From positions 682,001 to 746,000 of the forward strand of contig NZ_JAIVLR010000001.1 of assembly GCF_020524765.1 (NCBI RefSeq): a stretch of 64,000 bases of DNA. Direction: 5' to 3'. This DNA comes from Qipengyuania gaetbuli (GTDB lineage Bacteria; Pseudomonadota; Alphaproteobacteria; Sphingomonadales; Sphingomonadaceae). Shown here piece by piece: positions 45,644 through 55,721 of the stretch. Position numbers and translations under genes: made by a program. Position 1 is the stretch's first letter; the number at the start of each line of letters is the position of its first letter. The notes under the pieces are model-generated. The model saw only the letters and a list, made by a program, of their open reading frames with translations, was not told where the DNA came from and ran no database searches.

Positions 45644-47450
45644 GCCGCTCAATGACGTGATCCACAAGGTGACGCAGCGCGTCATCGCCAATTCGAGGGA
45701 CAGCCGGGCGGCCTATCTCGACCTGACCGACCGCGAAGGCGACCGGCAGGTGAACCGCCATTCGCTGTCCTGTTCGAACCTCGCCCACGCCTTTGCCGGC
45801 GCGGAAGAAGACAAGCAGGCCATCAAGGCGGCACGCGGACCCAACCTGGGCATCGTGACTTCCTACAACGACATGCTCTCGGCCCATCAGCCCTATTATC
45901 GCTATCCGGAACGGATGAAAATCTGGGCGCGCGAGGTCGGTGCAACCTGCCAGGTTGCGGGTGCGACGCCGGCCATGTGCGACGGTGTGACGCAGGGCCA
46001 GGCGGGGATGGAACTGTCGCTCTTCAGCCGCGACACTATCGCTCTTTCGACCATCGTCGCGCTGAGCCACGCCATGTACGACGGGGTCGCCCTGCTCGGC
46101 ATCTGCGACAAGATCGTCCCCGGCCTTCTCATGGGTGCCCTGCGGTTCGGCCATGTCCCGGCGATCTTCATCCCGTCGGGCCCGATGGGTACGGGCATTT
46201 CCAACAAGGAAAAGCAGCGCGTCCGCCAGCTCTACGCAGAAGGCAAGGTCGGCCGCGACGAACTGCTCGAGAGCGAAAGCGCGAGCTACCATTCGCCGGG
46301 CACCTGCACCTTCTACGGCACTGCCAACTCCAACCAGATGATGATGGAGATGATGGGCCTGCACGTCCCGGGCGCGGCTTTCGTCCCGCCAGGTGCCAAG
46401 CTGCGCCAGGAACTGTCGCGCGCTGCGACCCACCGGCTGGCATCCATCGGCAAGGACGGAGACGACTTCCGCCCCCTCGCCCGCGTGGTCGACGAAAAGG
46501 CGATCATCAACGCGGCCATCGGCCTGCTGGCGACCGGCGGTTCGACCAATCATGCGATCCACATTCCCGCCATGGCGCGGGCAGCCGGCATCCGCTTCGA
46601 CTGGAGCGACCTTGCCGAGCTGTCGACAGCCGTTCCGCTGGTGGCACGCGTCTATCCGAACGGTTCAGGCGATGTGAATCACTTCCACGATGCCGGCGGC
46701 ATGGGCTACGTGATCGGAACGCTGCTCGACGAAGGCCTCGCCCACGGCGACATCCTCACGGTCTGGAGCGGTGGCTTCGAAGCCTATTCGCGCGAGCCGG
46801 GAATGGACGGCGATGCCCTGACCTGGCGCGATCCGGGCCCTTCGGGCGATACCGAAATGCTGCGCCCTGCCTCCGATCCGTTCCAGCCCGATGGCGGCAT
46901 GCGGCTTGTCGAAGGCAACCTTGGCCGCGCCTGTTTCAAGTCCTCGGCAGTCGAGCGCGAGCGCTGGACGATCGAGGCGCCCTGCCGCGTGTTCGAGGAC
47001 CAGCACTCGGTCAACGAGGCATTCTCGAAGGGTGAGCTGGACCGCGATGTCGTGGTCGTGGTCCGCTTCCAGGGACCGCGGGCGAACGGCATGCCCGAGC
47101 TTCACAAGCTTACCCCCGCGCTCGGCGTTCTGCAGGATCGCGGCTACCGCGTAGCGCTCGTCACCGACGGCCGCATGAGCGGGGCGAGCGGCAAGGTGCC
47201 AGCAGCCATCCACTGCACACCCGAAGCGCTGGGCGGCGGGCCGCTCTCGCTCTTGCGTGATGGCGATGTCGTCAAAGTCTGTGCCGAAACCGGCACGCTG
47301 TCGACGACGGCAGACCTCGCCGCGCGCGAACCGGCTGCCGAACCGCAGCCCGAAACCGGCATGGGCCGCGAATTCTATGCCATGTTCAGGGCCAATGCCG
47401 ACGGCGCCGAACAGGGTGCCTCGTCAATGCTAGCCATGGCAGGATTGTAA
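45636..47450 (+). CDS. edd: 6-phosphogluconate dehydratase
   Basis: The 604-aa iron-sulfur dehydratase converts 6-phosphogluconate to KDPG, the committed step of the Entner-Doudoroff pathway. Ligand Cys occur in the [15 protein letters not shown] and [15 protein letters not shown] segments, and further conserved blocks include [12 protein letters not shown] and [15 protein letters not shown]. It starts inside the end of zwf and is followed three bases later by glk. Confidence 0.97.
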   Translation: MTKPLNDVIHKVTQRVIANSRDSRAAYLDLTDREGDRQVNRHSLSCSNLAHAFAGAEEDKQAIKAARGPNLGIVTSYNDMLSAHQPYYRYPERMKIWAREVGATCQVAGATPAMCDGVTQGQAGMELSLFSRDTIALSTIVALSHAMYDGVALLGICDKIVPGLLMGALRFGHVPAIFIPSGPMGTGISNKEKQRVRQLYAEGKVGRDELLESESASYHSPGTCTFYGTANSNQMMMEMMGLHVPGAAFVPPGAKLRQELSRAATHRLASIGKDGDDFRPLARVVDEKAIINAAIGLLATGGSTNHAIHIPAMARAAGIRFDWSDLAELSTAVPLVARVYPNGSGDVNHFHDAGGMGYVIGTLLDEGLAHGDILTVWSGGFEAYSREPGMDGDALTWRDPGPSGDTEMLRPASDPFQPDGGMRLVEGNLGRACFKSSAVERERWTIEAPCRVFEDQHSVNEAFSKGELDRDVVVVVRFQGPRANGMPELHKLTPALGVLQDRGYRVALVTDGRMSGASGKVPAAIHCTPEALGGGPLSLLRDGDVVKVCAETGTLSTTADLAAREPAAEPQPETGMGREFYAMFRANADGAEQGASSMLAMAGL

Positions 47451-47453
47451 GTG

Positions 47454-48434
47454 ATGGACCTCGTCAGCGTCGATATCGGCGGCACCCATGCCCGCTTCGC
47501 CATCGCCACGATCGCGAATGACGGCTCGATCAGCCTGAGCGAGCCGGAAACCCTGCACACCGAAGACCACGCCAGTTTCCAGACCGCCTGGGAAGATTAC
47601 CGCGAGCGCATGGGAGGCACACTGCCTCCGCGCGTGTCGATGGCGATTGCTGGTCCGGTCGGCGGCGATGTCATCCGCTTCACCAACAATCCCTGGATCA
47701 TCCGGCCCGCCCTCGTGAAGGAAAAGCTGGGGGTCGAGGATTACACGATCGTCAATGATTTCGAGGCGGTCGCCCATGCGGTTGCGCGCGCGAGCGAGGA
47801 CCAGTTCATCCATATGACCGGCCCCGAAGGTCCGCTTCCGCCCACCGGTCGCCTGACCGTTCTGGGGCCCGGGACGGGCCTCGGCGTAGCGCATCTCTAC
47901 CGCGAACCCGACGGCACCTACCGCGTCTCTGCCACCGAAGGCGGCCACATCGATTTCGCCCCGCTCGACAGTATCGAGGACGCGATCCTTGCCCGATTGC
48001 GCAAGCGGCACACCCGCGTTTCGGTCGAGCGCGTGGTGGCGGGGCCTGCCATTTCCGATATCTACCAGACGCTCGCCGCGATGGAGCACAAGGCTGTGCC
48101 CGAGATCGACGATATCGAGATCTGGACCAAGGGCATGAGCGGCGAGGACAGCCTTGCTGCAGCCGCGGTGGACCGCTTCTGCCTGTCGCTCGGCAGTGTC
48201 GCCGGGGACATGGCCCTCGCGCACGGCGCGAAGGGCGTCGTGATCGCCGGCGGCCTTGGCTACCGACTGCGCGAAACCCTGCTCAAGTCCGGCTTTGCGG
48301 AACGCTTCCGCGCCAAGGGCCGCTTCGAGAGCATGATGGCCGGCATTCCGGTCAAACTCATCGTCCACCCGCAGCCCGGCCTTTTCGGCGCGGCTGCCGC
48401 ATTCGCTTGCGAACACGCAAAGGCCGCCCAGTGA
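47454..48434 (+). CDS. glk: Glucokinase
   Basis: The 326-aa Glk-family kinase phosphorylates glucose with ATP. The phosphate-binding motif [13 protein letters not shown] is at the N-terminus, followed by [23 protein letters not shown] and EGGHIDFAP, the family sugar- and ATP-binding signatures. It lies three bases after edd and overlaps eda by GTGA, so the four genes form one operon. Glucose probably enters by a non-PTS route. Confidence 0.95.
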   Translation: MDLVSVDIGGTHARFAIATIANDGSISLSEPETLHTEDHASFQTAWEDYRERMGGTLPPRVSMAIAGPVGGDVIRFTNNPWIIRPALVKEKLGVEDYTIVNDFEAVAHAVARASEDQFIHMTGPEGPLPPTGRLTVLGPGTGLGVAHLYREPDGTYRVSATEGGHIDFAPLDSIEDAILARLRKRHTRVSVERVVAGPAISDIYQTLAAMEHKAVPEIDDIEIWTKGMSGEDSLAAAAVDRFCLSLGSVAGDMALAHGAKGVVIAGGLGYRLRETLLKSGFAERFRAKGRFESMMAGIPVKLIVHPQPGLFGAAAAFACEHAKAAQ

Positions 48435-49045
48435 CCCATATCGCCGATATCATGCAGACCGCCCCGGTGATCCCGGTCATCGTGGTGGACGAAGTCGAAC
48501 ATGCAGCGCCGCTGGCCCGCGCCCTGGTGGCAGGCGGACTGCGGGTCCTCGAGGTCACGCTGCGCACGCCCGCCGCGCTCGATGCCATCCGCGAAATGCG
48601 CAAGGTCGAAGGCGCCATCGTGGGGGCAGGTACCGTGACCAACCGGCAGGAACTGGACGCGGCCATCGAGGCGGGGAGCGAATTCATCGTCTCGCCGGGC
48701 CTCACCGACACGCTCGGCAAGGCTGCAATCGACGCGGGCATTCCCTTCCTGCCCGGCATTGCCAATGCAGGCGATATCATGCGCGGGCTCGATCTCGGCC
48801 TCACCCACTTCAAGTTCTTTCCTGCCATGGCGGCTGGAGGCCTGCCGGCGCTGAAAGCGCTTGCGGCGCCATTCGGCCAGTGCCGGTTCTGTCCGACCGG
48901 CGGCATCACGCTGGAAAACGCGCCCGAATGGCTTGCATTCGATCCCGTCCTGTGCGTCGGCGGGAGCTGGGTCGCACCGCGCGGTCCGGTCGACGAGGCC
49001 GCCGTAGAAACCGTGGCGCGCGAAGCGGCCGCGCTGGGCCGGTAA
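48431..49045 (+). CDS. eda: 2-dehydro-3-deoxy-phosphogluconate (KDPG) aldolase
   Basis: The 204-aa class I aldolase cleaves KDPG to pyruvate and glyceraldehyde-3-phosphate. The catalytic Glu lies in RVLEVTLRT, the Schiff-base Lys in THFKFFPA and the phosphate-binding loop in [10 protein letters not shown]. It starts at a GTG overlapping the glk stop. It ends the zwf-edd-glk-eda operon. Confidence 0.96.
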   Translation: MTHIADIMQTAPVIPVIVVDEVEHAAPLARALVAGGLRVLEVTLRTPAALDAIREMRKVEGAIVGAGTVTNRQELDAAIEAGSEFIVSPGLTDTLGKAAIDAGIPFLPGIANAGDIMRGLDLGLTHFKFFPAMAAGGLPALKALAAPFGQCRFCPTGGITLENAPEWLAFDPVLCVGGSWVAPRGPVDEAAVETVAREAAALGR

Positions 49046-49129
49046 GAAGGGCGCTGCGGGGCGTTCCGATACGGGACTGCCGCCGTCCAGCCTTGGAAAT
49101 CCGGTCATTGGCCGCCTATACTTGCGGCC

Positions 49130-49768
49130 ATGACAGCGATTCTGAAATGGGTTGGCGGCACGACATTCGTGATCGCACTGGGCATTGCCGCCCTCGCCTA
49201 TGGCGTCTCGTCGCAGGCGGAGCCCGAAGCCATCGCAGTCCCCGCAGCCGCCTCGATCGAACCGGAAGGCGCGATCCTCGCCAAGCTGGAGGCCGATGCG
49301 CGCCGCCCCTTCACCATCCGCCGCATCCTGCCTATCGAAGGGCCGATCAAATACGGCGAATGGCACTGGGACGACGAAGGCGTGCCGGAAGGCCCGCTGC
49401 TCATCACGGTAGACCTTCAGGCGCGCACTATCTCGATCTTCCGCGACGGTTATGAAATCGGTGCCGCTGCCGTCATGCTCGGCACGGACGAACATCCCAC
49501 GCCCACCGGCACTTTCCCGATCCTGACGAAGGAACGGCACAACGTATCAGAGAAATACGGCAATGCGCCCATGCCCTGGACCCTGCGCCTGACCTGGGAC
49601 GGCATTGCCATCCACGGTGGTTCGGAAGTGGAGAACGGCTATGCCAGCCACGGCTGCGTGGCGATTCCCGATCCGCTGGCAGCCAAGCTGTTCGATATCG
49701 CGCAGAAGGGCGACAAGGTCATCATCACCGATGGCAAGCGCATCGGCGTGGGCGACCCGATCATCTAG
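49130..49768 (+). CDS. L,D-transpeptidase (YkuD family)
   Basis: The 212-aa protein has an N-terminal membrane anchor or signal segment (TTFVIALGIAALAYG). The YkuD domain has the catalytic signature HGGSE...SHGCVAIPD near residue 165. Such enzymes form 3-3 cross-links in peptidoglycan or attach lipoproteins. Its TAG stop overlaps the tilS stop on the other strand (CTAG). Confidence 0.9.
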   Translation: MTAILKWVGGTTFVIALGIAALAYGVSSQAEPEAIAVPAAASIEPEGAILAKLEADARRPFTIRRILPIEGPIKYGEWHWDDEGVPEGPLLITVDLQARTISIFRDGYEIGAAAVMLGTDEHPTPTGTFPILTKERHNVSEKYGNAPMPWTLRLTWDGIAIHGGSEVENGYASHGCVAIPDPLAAKLFDIAQKGDKVIITDGKRIGVGDPII

Positions 49769-50748
49769 CCCGTGCGGCGCGGCACCTCGCGCCGGAATAC
49801 CCAGAGCCGCTCGCCGTCCTGATCGCGCACGAAGGCTTCGATACCCGCGACGTTCGACTTGCGCCCTGCCCTCAGCGCTTCCACCAGCTTCGCGGCTGCG
49901 GCCATGTCGATGTGCGCCCCGAAACCGCGGAAGATCGACCTGATCACACCGCCAGCGACCAGCGTTCCGCCGATGCCGCTCCGCAAGGCGCGATAGACCG
50001 TCTCCTCCGCCCCGGCATCCACGCATTCGGAATATTCGCGGCCGACCATCCAGTCGATCGTGTCCTCCGCTTCTCCAAGCAGGCGGGCGGATTTCGCCAC
50101 CCCTTCGAAGTCGATCCAGTCCGCTTCGGACAGGGCCTTGCGAATGCGGATGCGGTCGAACGCCTCGTTCTCGTTCGACGGATCGTCCACGGCGTTCCAG
50201 CCTGCCGCCTCGACGATGTCGCGCAGTTCCTTCCGGCGCCAGCCAGGCAGCGGACGGATCAGGCGCAGTGGCATCCCAGGAACGGTGCCGAGCGCGCGGA
50301 TGGAGGAGAGGCCGAAAACCCCGCTGCCGCGATTGGCGCGCATGATGAAGGTTTCGACCTGGTCGTCCATCTGGTGCGCCGTGGCGAGCCCGTCGAGCCC
50401 GCGCTCCTCGCACCATTCGCCCAGCGCGGCATAGCGTGCCGCACGGGCCCGGTCCTGCAGGTTCCCGCCCTCAACGCTCACCGGAATGATGCGGTGTGGC
50501 ACACCAAGCTCCCGGCAAAGAGCTGCGACGTGTTCGGCCTCGGCTGCACTTTCCGGCCGCAGCCGGTGGTCGACTGTCGCCGCTTCCACGCGGTCGGGCA
50601 GCGCAGCATGCGCGAGCAGCAGCAGCGCGAGGCTGTCTCCGCCGCCCGACACGGCGAGGCCGAGCCGGCTCTCCGGCTGGTCGAGGAAGGGCCACAGGGG
50701 CTCGAGATCGGCGCGAAACCTGTCAACGAGCCCTTGTGGCAGCTGCAT
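49765..50748 (-). CDS. tilS: tRNA(Ile)-lysidine synthetase TilS
   Basis: The 327-aa enzyme modifies the CAU anticodon of isoleucine tRNA with lysine. The PP-loop ATP motif SGGGDSLALLLL is near residue 34, followed by VDHRLRPES and ATAHQMDDQVETFIMR. The C-terminal substrate domain is short, as in alphaproteobacteria. It starts one base after the cpoB stop and is probably co-transcribed with it. Confidence 0.94.
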   Translation of the reverse strand: MQLPQGLVDRFRADLEPLWPFLDQPESRLGLAVSGGGDSLALLLLAHAALPDRVEAATVDHRLRPESAAEAEHVAALCRELGVPHRIIPVSVEGGNLQDRARAARYAALGEWCEERGLDGLATAHQMDDQVETFIMRANRGSGVFGLSSIRALGTVPGMPLRLIRPLPGWRRKELRDIVEAAGWNAVDDPSNENEAFDRIRIRKALSEADWIDFEGVAKSARLLGEAEDTIDWMVGREYSECVDAGAEETVYRALRSGIGGTLVAGGVIRSIFRGFGAHIDMAAAAKLVEALRAGRKSNVAGIEAFVRDQDGERLWVFRREVPRRTG

Positions 50749-50749
50749 G

Positions 50750-51688
50750 TCAGCTACAGGTCACCTTGCCGAGATTGCGCTCGTACTGGCCCTGCAGGCG
50801 CCCGGCAGCGAGCGCCGGATAGGCCTCGCCGAATTCGGCGAGCGCGATGCAGGCGCGCTTGGTGTCCTTGAGCGCGATCATCGTTTCGGCGAGGTAGAGC
50901 AGGCTGTCGCCGGCGCGGGCACCGCCCTTGTCCGACTGATAGTTCTTGAGGAACCACGGTGCCGCTTCATTGGGCTTCTTGTCGTCCAGATAGGCGCGGC
51001 CCAGCAGGTTGCGCCCGTATGTGGTGCGCCAATGGCTGGGGTAGCGTTCGACGAAGAGCGTGAGCTGCTGCTGCGCTTCGGGGAAGAAACCCGCTTCCCA
51101 CAGGCGGAAGCCGTAGGAGTATTCGTCATCCGCCGGATCGTCGGTCTGCGGCTTGGCGATGGCCTGGACCGCGGCGACACGCTCGGGGCTCGGCTGCGAA
51201 GCGGTGGGCTGCTGGGCTGCCGGCTGGGCGGCGGGGCGCTGCGTTGCGGCCGGCTGCGTGGCGGGCCGGGCAGCCGGCTGGGCAGCAGCCACCTGTGCAG
51301 GGGCCGTGGTGGCAGTGCCGCCGGCCTCGAGCACCTCGATGCGTTCTTCGAGCAGGCGCATGGCATTGCTGCCTACCTCGTATTGCGCGGTCAGGCGCTG
51401 CAACTGTGCCTCCAGCGCATCGAGGCGGGTGAGAATATCTGTGACTGCGGTCGTAGAGGTGGTGCTGGCCGTGCTCGGCTGGGCGGCAGGCTGACCGGTG
51501 ATCTGCGGTTCGAAATAGCGGCCGTCCCCGCCCGGGAAGACCTTGCGCTGGAGCGCGCGGACTTCCGCCTCGAGCTTGCGGATACGTGCCTCGCCGTCGT
51601 CCTGTGCGGCGACCGGCATCGCCGTCGACGCCATGGCCAGTGCGATCCCACCGAGACCAAATCCGCGTGCAATGCGCGTGATCTTCAC
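50750..51688 (-). CDS. cpoB: Cell division coordinator CpoB (YbgF) homologue
   Basis: The 312-aa periplasmic protein has a signal peptide, then a short coiled coil (EARIRKLEAEVRALQRKVF). A low-complexity Pro/Ala/Gln stretch and C-terminal TPRs follow (YSYGFRLWEAGFFPEAQQQL... through KRACIALAEF). The GTG at 51688 is chosen because AGGAG lies seven bases upstream; the ATG five codons earlier overlaps that site. CpoB coordinates outer-membrane constriction with septal peptidoglycan synthesis through Tol-Pal. No tol or pal genes are in the window. Confidence 0.88.
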   Translation of the reverse strand: MKITRIARGFGLGGIALAMASTAMPVAAQDDGEARIRKLEAEVRALQRKVFPGGDGRYFEPQITGQPAAQPSTASTTSTTAVTDILTRLDALEAQLQRLTAQYEVGSNAMRLLEERIEVLEAGGTATTAPAQVAAAQPAARPATQPAATQRPAAQPAAQQPTASQPSPERVAAVQAIAKPQTDDPADDEYSYGFRLWEAGFFPEAQQQLTLFVERYPSHWRTTYGRNLLGRAYLDDKKPNEAAPWFLKNYQSDKGGARAGDSLLYLAETMIALKDTKRACIALAEFGEAYPALAAGRLQGQYERNLGKVTCS

Positions 51689-51776
51689 GCCCGTTCTCCT
51701 CATGTCGAAAATCAAAGTGAATCTAGCCCTAGCCCCGCGAAACTGTCGAGGGGATGAAGGCGGTTTTCCGCCGCGA

Positions 51777-52628
51777 TCAGGTTGCCGGGGTGGCTGCGGC
51801 TGCAGGCGTTGCGGAGGCAGTCGGCGTAGGAGCCGGGGCAGCGGGACGTGCAAGCAGCGCCTCTGCGCTTACCGGCGTGTCGCTAACCACCCTGTCTTCT
51901 TCGGACAGCTTGGGCACGGCACGTCCGCCGATCGTGATAGCGAAGGCATAGGGGCGCCCGGTGCGGATCTGCGGTCCTTCCGCATTAGCCGGAACCGTGA
52001 AGGTGTCGCCCTTGTCCATCAGGCCTTCGAACAGGCGTTCGCCCTGCGCATCGTAGAAACGCACCCATGTGCCGTCCATTTCGCTGGTGAAGACCACCGC
52101 ACCGCCGGTCGGTGTCGCCGCGGGGGCAGGGGCTGCCTGCTGCGCGCCCTCATTGGCCGCAACCTGCTCGGCAGGGTCCTGCAGCGGTGCGGGGCCGAGG
52201 CCGGGTGCGAAATAGCTGCGGTAGAAGGCATAGATGCCGCCCATCAGCAGGATCGCGGCGAACACGGTGAACCATGCGAGGCCGCGACCGGGGACGCGGG
52301 CCGGATCGCCCGGTTCGAACTTGGCCGGGGCATGGCGATTATCGCCGCCGTCCTGTGCCAGTTCCGCGCGCACCTGGTCGAGGATCTCGCGCTCGTCGAG
52401 GTCCATCGTGCGCGCATAGGTCCGGCTGAAACCGATCGCGTAGGTGCGCGAAGGCAGGGCCGCGAAATTGCCCGCCTCGATGGCCTGGAGGTGCCTTTGG
52501 GGGATGCGCGTTTCTGCGGCGACCTGCTCAAGCCCGAGGCCCTTCGCCTCGCGTGCCTGACGCAGCCGCTCGCCAGCGCTGAGCGCACGCGTGCCTTCTT
52601 CTTCGACGATGACGTCTTCTTCTTCCAT
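51777..52628 (-). CDS. rodZ: RodZ-like cytoskeleton-membrane linker
   Basis: The 283-aa protein has an N-terminal helix-turn-helix (ERLRQAREAKGLGLEQVAAET...) that binds MreB in RodZ. A single membrane helix (LAWFTVFAAILLMGGIYAFY) lies near residues 120-140. A Pro/Ala-rich periplasmic linker leads to a DUF4115-type beta domain (WVRFYDAQGERLFEGLMDKGD). It is expected to support rod shape together with MreB. The symbol follows domain order. Confidence 0.85.
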   Translation of the reverse strand: MEEEDVIVEEEGTRALSAGERLRQAREAKGLGLEQVAAETRIPQRHLQAIEAGNFAALPSRTYAIGFSRTYARTMDLDEREILDQVRAELAQDGGDNRHAPAKFEPGDPARVPGRGLAWFTVFAAILLMGGIYAFYRSYFAPGLGPAPLQDPAEQVAANEGAQQAAPAPAATPTGGAVVFTSEMDGTWVRFYDAQGERLFEGLMDKGDTFTVPANAEGPQIRTGRPYAFAITIGGRAVPKLSEEDRVVSDTPVSAEALLARPAAPAPTPTASATPAAAATPAT

Positions 52629-52677
52629 GCGATTCCCGAACCTTAGTACCCGGCGGGTTTTCCCGCTCCCGTGCGCG

Positions 52678-52707
52678 GTAGAATGGGAGTGACCCCCTAC
52701 CTGTCAA
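52678..52707 (-). promoter_or_regulatory. Candidate promoter for rodZ
   Basis: On the minus strand TTGACA (52707-52702) is followed after 18 bases by TTCTAC, about 50 bases upstream of the rodZ ATG. The -35 matches consensus perfectly; the -10 is weak. Confidence 0.35.
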
Positions 52708-52765
52708 GCACAGATAGTATCACAGACCGGACGCAGGGACGAGGTGCACTGCGCAAGCGACGAAA

Positions 52766-55036
52766 TCAGTCGAGTTCGATGTCGTTCGCCTCGGCCCATT
52801 CCGTCAGTGCCGCCCGCATGTCTGCCGGCGGATTGAGCAGCAGGCGCTGCATGTGCTTGGTAAGGTCGGGCAGGTAGACCTTGCGCACCAGCTCCTTGAT
52901 CGGGCCCACGGCTGCCGGCGTGATCGAGAAGCGGGTGTAACCAAGGCCCATCAGCGCGAGCGCTTCGAGCCTGCGGCCGCCCATCTCGCCACATATGCCG
53001 AGGCGGACCTTGCTGCCGACCATCGCCTTCGACACGCGGTCGAGGAAGCGCAGGATCGCAGGGCTCAGCCAGTCGTAGCGTTCGGCAAGCTTGGGATTGG
53101 CGCGGTCGGCGGCAAACAGGAACTGCGTGAGGTCGTTCGTGCCGACCGATACGAAGGATACCTTGGGCAGCAGCAAGTCCAGCACCTCGGCAAGCGAGGG
53201 CACTTCGAGCATGCAGCCATATTCGATGCTGTCGGGCATCTGCCTGCGCCGTTCGCGCAGGAACTCGGCCTGGTCTTCGAATATCTCTTTGGCCGCATCG
53301 AATTCCCACGGTTCGGACACCATGGGGAACATGACCGAAAGCTGCCGTCCGGCCGCCGCTTCGAGCAGGGCGCGCGCCTGGACCTTGAGCAGGCCTTCGC
53401 GCTCGAGCGAGAGGCGCAGCGCACGCCAGCCCATCGCCGGGTTCTCGTCCCGCTCGGCCGTGTTGTTGTCGAGATACGGTACGGCCTTGTCGCCGCCGAT
53501 ATCGACCGTGCGGAAGATGACCTTCTTGCCGTCCGCCGCATCGAGCACGTCGCGGTAGAGTCGCATCTGCCGTTCGCGCTGGGGCAGGGTCGAGGAGACG
53601 AGGAACTGGAACTCGGTGCGGAAGAGGCCGATCCCGTCCGCGCCGGTCAATTGCAGCGCGCTGACATCGTCGCGCAGGCCCGCGTTGATCATCACCGTGA
53701 TACGCGTGCCATCGCGCGTGAAGGGCTCGACATCGCGCAGTTCGGCATAGGCGGCCTGCTTCTCGCGCGTCTTGGCGAAGCGCGCATCGAAAGCATCCCA
53801 CATGGGCTGCGAGGGGCGCAGGGTGACCGTGCCCTTGTCCGCATCGACGAGGATTTCGTCGCCTTCGGAGACCTTCGAATTGATCCCGTGCACGCGGCCA
53901 AGCACCGGAATGCCCATGGCACGCGCCACGATCACGACATGCGCGGTGAGCGAACCCTCCTCCAGCACCACGCCCTTGAGGCGGCGGCGATCGTATTCGA
54001 GCAATTCGGCAGGACCGAGATTGCGCGCAATCAGGATGGTGTCGCGCCTCAGCCCCTGCGACGCCGCCGTGCCCAGCTGCCCCGACACGATCCGCAGCAG
54101 GCGGTTCGACAGGTCTTCGAGGTCGTGCATGCGGTCGGCCAGCAGCGGATCGTCGATCTCGCGCATCCGCATGCGGGTACGCTGCTGGACGCGCTCGATC
54201 GCCGCTTCGGCCGTGAGACCGCTGTCGATGGCCTCGTTGATGCGGCGGCTCCAGCCTTCGTCATAGGCGAACATCTTGTAGGTCTCGAGGACCTCGACGT
54301 GTTCGCCGCCCTTCCCGAATTCCGGCTCTTTCGCCATGGCGTCGATCTGGTCGCGCATCTTGTCGAAGGCGCGGTAGACTCGCTGGCGTTCCGCCTCGAC
54401 GTCTTCGGCCACGACCTGGTCGATCTCGATGCGCGGCTGGTGGAAGACGGCCGCACCTGCCGCCAGTCCCTTCACCAAGGTCAGCCCTTCGAGGATTTCG
54501 GTTTCGGTCGAAGCCTCGCCAAGGTCGAACGCGTTCTCGCCGTCGACCAGTTCCTTGTGGGCGATGAGTTCGGACAGGATCATTGCCGTGGTCTGGAGCG
54601 CCTCGATCTCCACGTCCTCGTAGCGGCGCGGCTCCACGTGCTGGACGCACAGCACGCCCACTGCCCGTTCGCGGTAAACGATGGGGACACCGGCGAAGGA
54701 ATGGTATTTCTCCTCCCCCGTTTCCGGGCGGTAGAGAAAGTCCGGGTGGGCCCGCGCCTCGGCGAGGTTCAGCGTCTCGATGTTCTTGGCAATCGTGCCG
54801 GTCAGCCCTTCGCCCACCGCCATGCGCGTGACGTGAACCGCTTCGGGATTGAGGCCGCGGGTGGCGTAAAGTTCCAGCGCCCCTTCGCGCAGGAGGTAGA
54901 TCGAGCACACCTCGCTCGTCAGCGCATCGGCGATGATATCGACCACGCGGTCAAGCTTGTGCTGGGCATGGGTGCGCCCAGCCATGACTTCGTGCAGGCG
55001 CGTGAGAATCTGGCGAGCGGAGGCAACGGCGGACAT
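52766..55036 (-). CDS. ptsP: Nitrogen-PTS enzyme I (PtsP, phosphoenolpyruvate-protein phosphotransferase)
   Basis: The 756-aa protein has an N-terminal GAF domain (about residues 20-150), then the enzyme I modules. The phosphoryl-accepting His lies in GSLTAHVVIVARAMGIPVLG. The PEP-binding TIM barrel shows FRTVDIGGDKAVPY, and the catalytic Cys lies in LGICGEMGG. It passes phosphate from PEP to NPr and then to the PtsN regulator, linking carbon and nitrogen status; no sugar permease is involved. The swivel His motif has TAH where most EI proteins have TSH. Confidence 0.95.
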   Translation of the reverse strand: MSAVASARQILTRLHEVMAGRTHAQHKLDRVVDIIADALTSEVCSIYLLREGALELYATRGLNPEAVHVTRMAVGEGLTGTIAKNIETLNLAEARAHPDFLYRPETGEEKYHSFAGVPIVYRERAVGVLCVQHVEPRRYEDVEIEALQTTAMILSELIAHKELVDGENAFDLGEASTETEILEGLTLVKGLAAGAAVFHQPRIEIDQVVAEDVEAERQRVYRAFDKMRDQIDAMAKEPEFGKGGEHVEVLETYKMFAYDEGWSRRINEAIDSGLTAEAAIERVQQRTRMRMREIDDPLLADRMHDLEDLSNRLLRIVSGQLGTAASQGLRRDTILIARNLGPAELLEYDRRRLKGVVLEEGSLTAHVVIVARAMGIPVLGRVHGINSKVSEGDEILVDADKGTVTLRPSQPMWDAFDARFAKTREKQAAYAELRDVEPFTRDGTRITVMINAGLRDDVSALQLTGADGIGLFRTEFQFLVSSTLPQRERQMRLYRDVLDAADGKKVIFRTVDIGGDKAVPYLDNNTAERDENPAMGWRALRLSLEREGLLKVQARALLEAAAGRQLSVMFPMVSEPWEFDAAKEIFEDQAEFLRERRRQMPDSIEYGCMLEVPSLAEVLDLLLPKVSFVSVGTNDLTQFLFAADRANPKLAERYDWLSPAILRFLDRVSKAMVGSKVRLGICGEMGGRRLEALALMGLGYTRFSITPAAVGPIKELVRKVYLPDLTKHMQRLLLNPPADMRAALTEWAEANDIELD

Positions 55037-55118
55037 GGCTCGCTGCTATATCAAAAAGGGACGCCGCGAAAGCGGGACGCGGGGTCTTTGCCCCCGCCCC
55101 GCTCGCGATATCATGCGC

Positions 55119-55274
55119 TTAATGCGCGGCGAGTTCTTCCTTGATCCTGAGCTTCTGCTTCTTGATCTGCTGGATCATCGCGATGTCGGGCGCAGGTCGG
55201 GACTGTTCGTCGTGCAGGCGAGCTTCGAGCCCGGCATGCTTGGCCTTCAGTGCGTCGACATGTGATGAGTGCAT
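55119..55274 (-). CDS. DUF465 family small coiled-coil protein
   Basis: The 51-aa protein starts at an ATG with AAGGAG eight bases upstream. It shows the DUF465 pattern: HVDALKAKHAGLEARLHDEQ, a Pro-Asp turn, then IQQIKKQKLRIKEELAAH, forming a helical hairpin. It is short and mostly charged. A second DUF465 protein is divergent 150 bases away. Confidence 0.85.
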   Translation of the reverse strand: MHSSHVDALKAKHAGLEARLHDEQSRPAPDIAMIQQIKKQKLRIKEELAAH

Positions 55275-55425
55275 CGGATGGTCTCCTTCGTAGATTGCGA
55301 CCCCTCAAAGGCGACTCGTAACGTTGCGGAACGAGCCGCAGACCAATTATCAAATCACATTCTTGCGAATTTACAAAGCGCCCTCTTCGGGCCATGCGAC
55401 GAAGCGAGATTCGGGGAAGACGACG

Positions 55426-55635
55426 GTGAACGAACAGGAGCTGCGCAAGAGGCTGGAATTGCTCCGGAGCGAGCATCGCGACCTCGATGTCGCGATCGTG
55501 GCGCTGTCCGAAGCGGGCGAGAAAGGCGGCTTCGTCGACCAGCTGCAGATCGCGCGCCTGAAGAAACGCAAGCTGCAGCTGAAGGACCGTATCTCGCTGA
55601 TCGAGGACAATCTGATCCCCGACATCATCGCGTAA
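55426..55635 (+). CDS. DUF465 family small coiled-coil protein
   Basis: The 69-aa protein starts at a GTG with GGGGAAGA upstream. It has the same helical-hairpin layout (RKRLELLRSEHRDLDVAI..., LQIARLKKRKLQLKDRISLIED) but a longer inter-helix loop (SEAGEKGGFVD). The role of the family is unknown. The divergent arrangement with its paralogue suggests an old duplication. Confidence 0.85.
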   Translation: MNEQELRKRLELLRSEHRDLDVAIVALSEAGEKGGFVDQLQIARLKKRKLQLKDRISLIEDNLIPDIIA

Positions 55636-55721
55636 GGCCCCGCGTCTCACCTCGGGACAGGCGCGCGCTGCGCGCTGGCAGGCGGGGATCGATGACTGTA
55701 ATGCGACATTGGAAGAGAACG

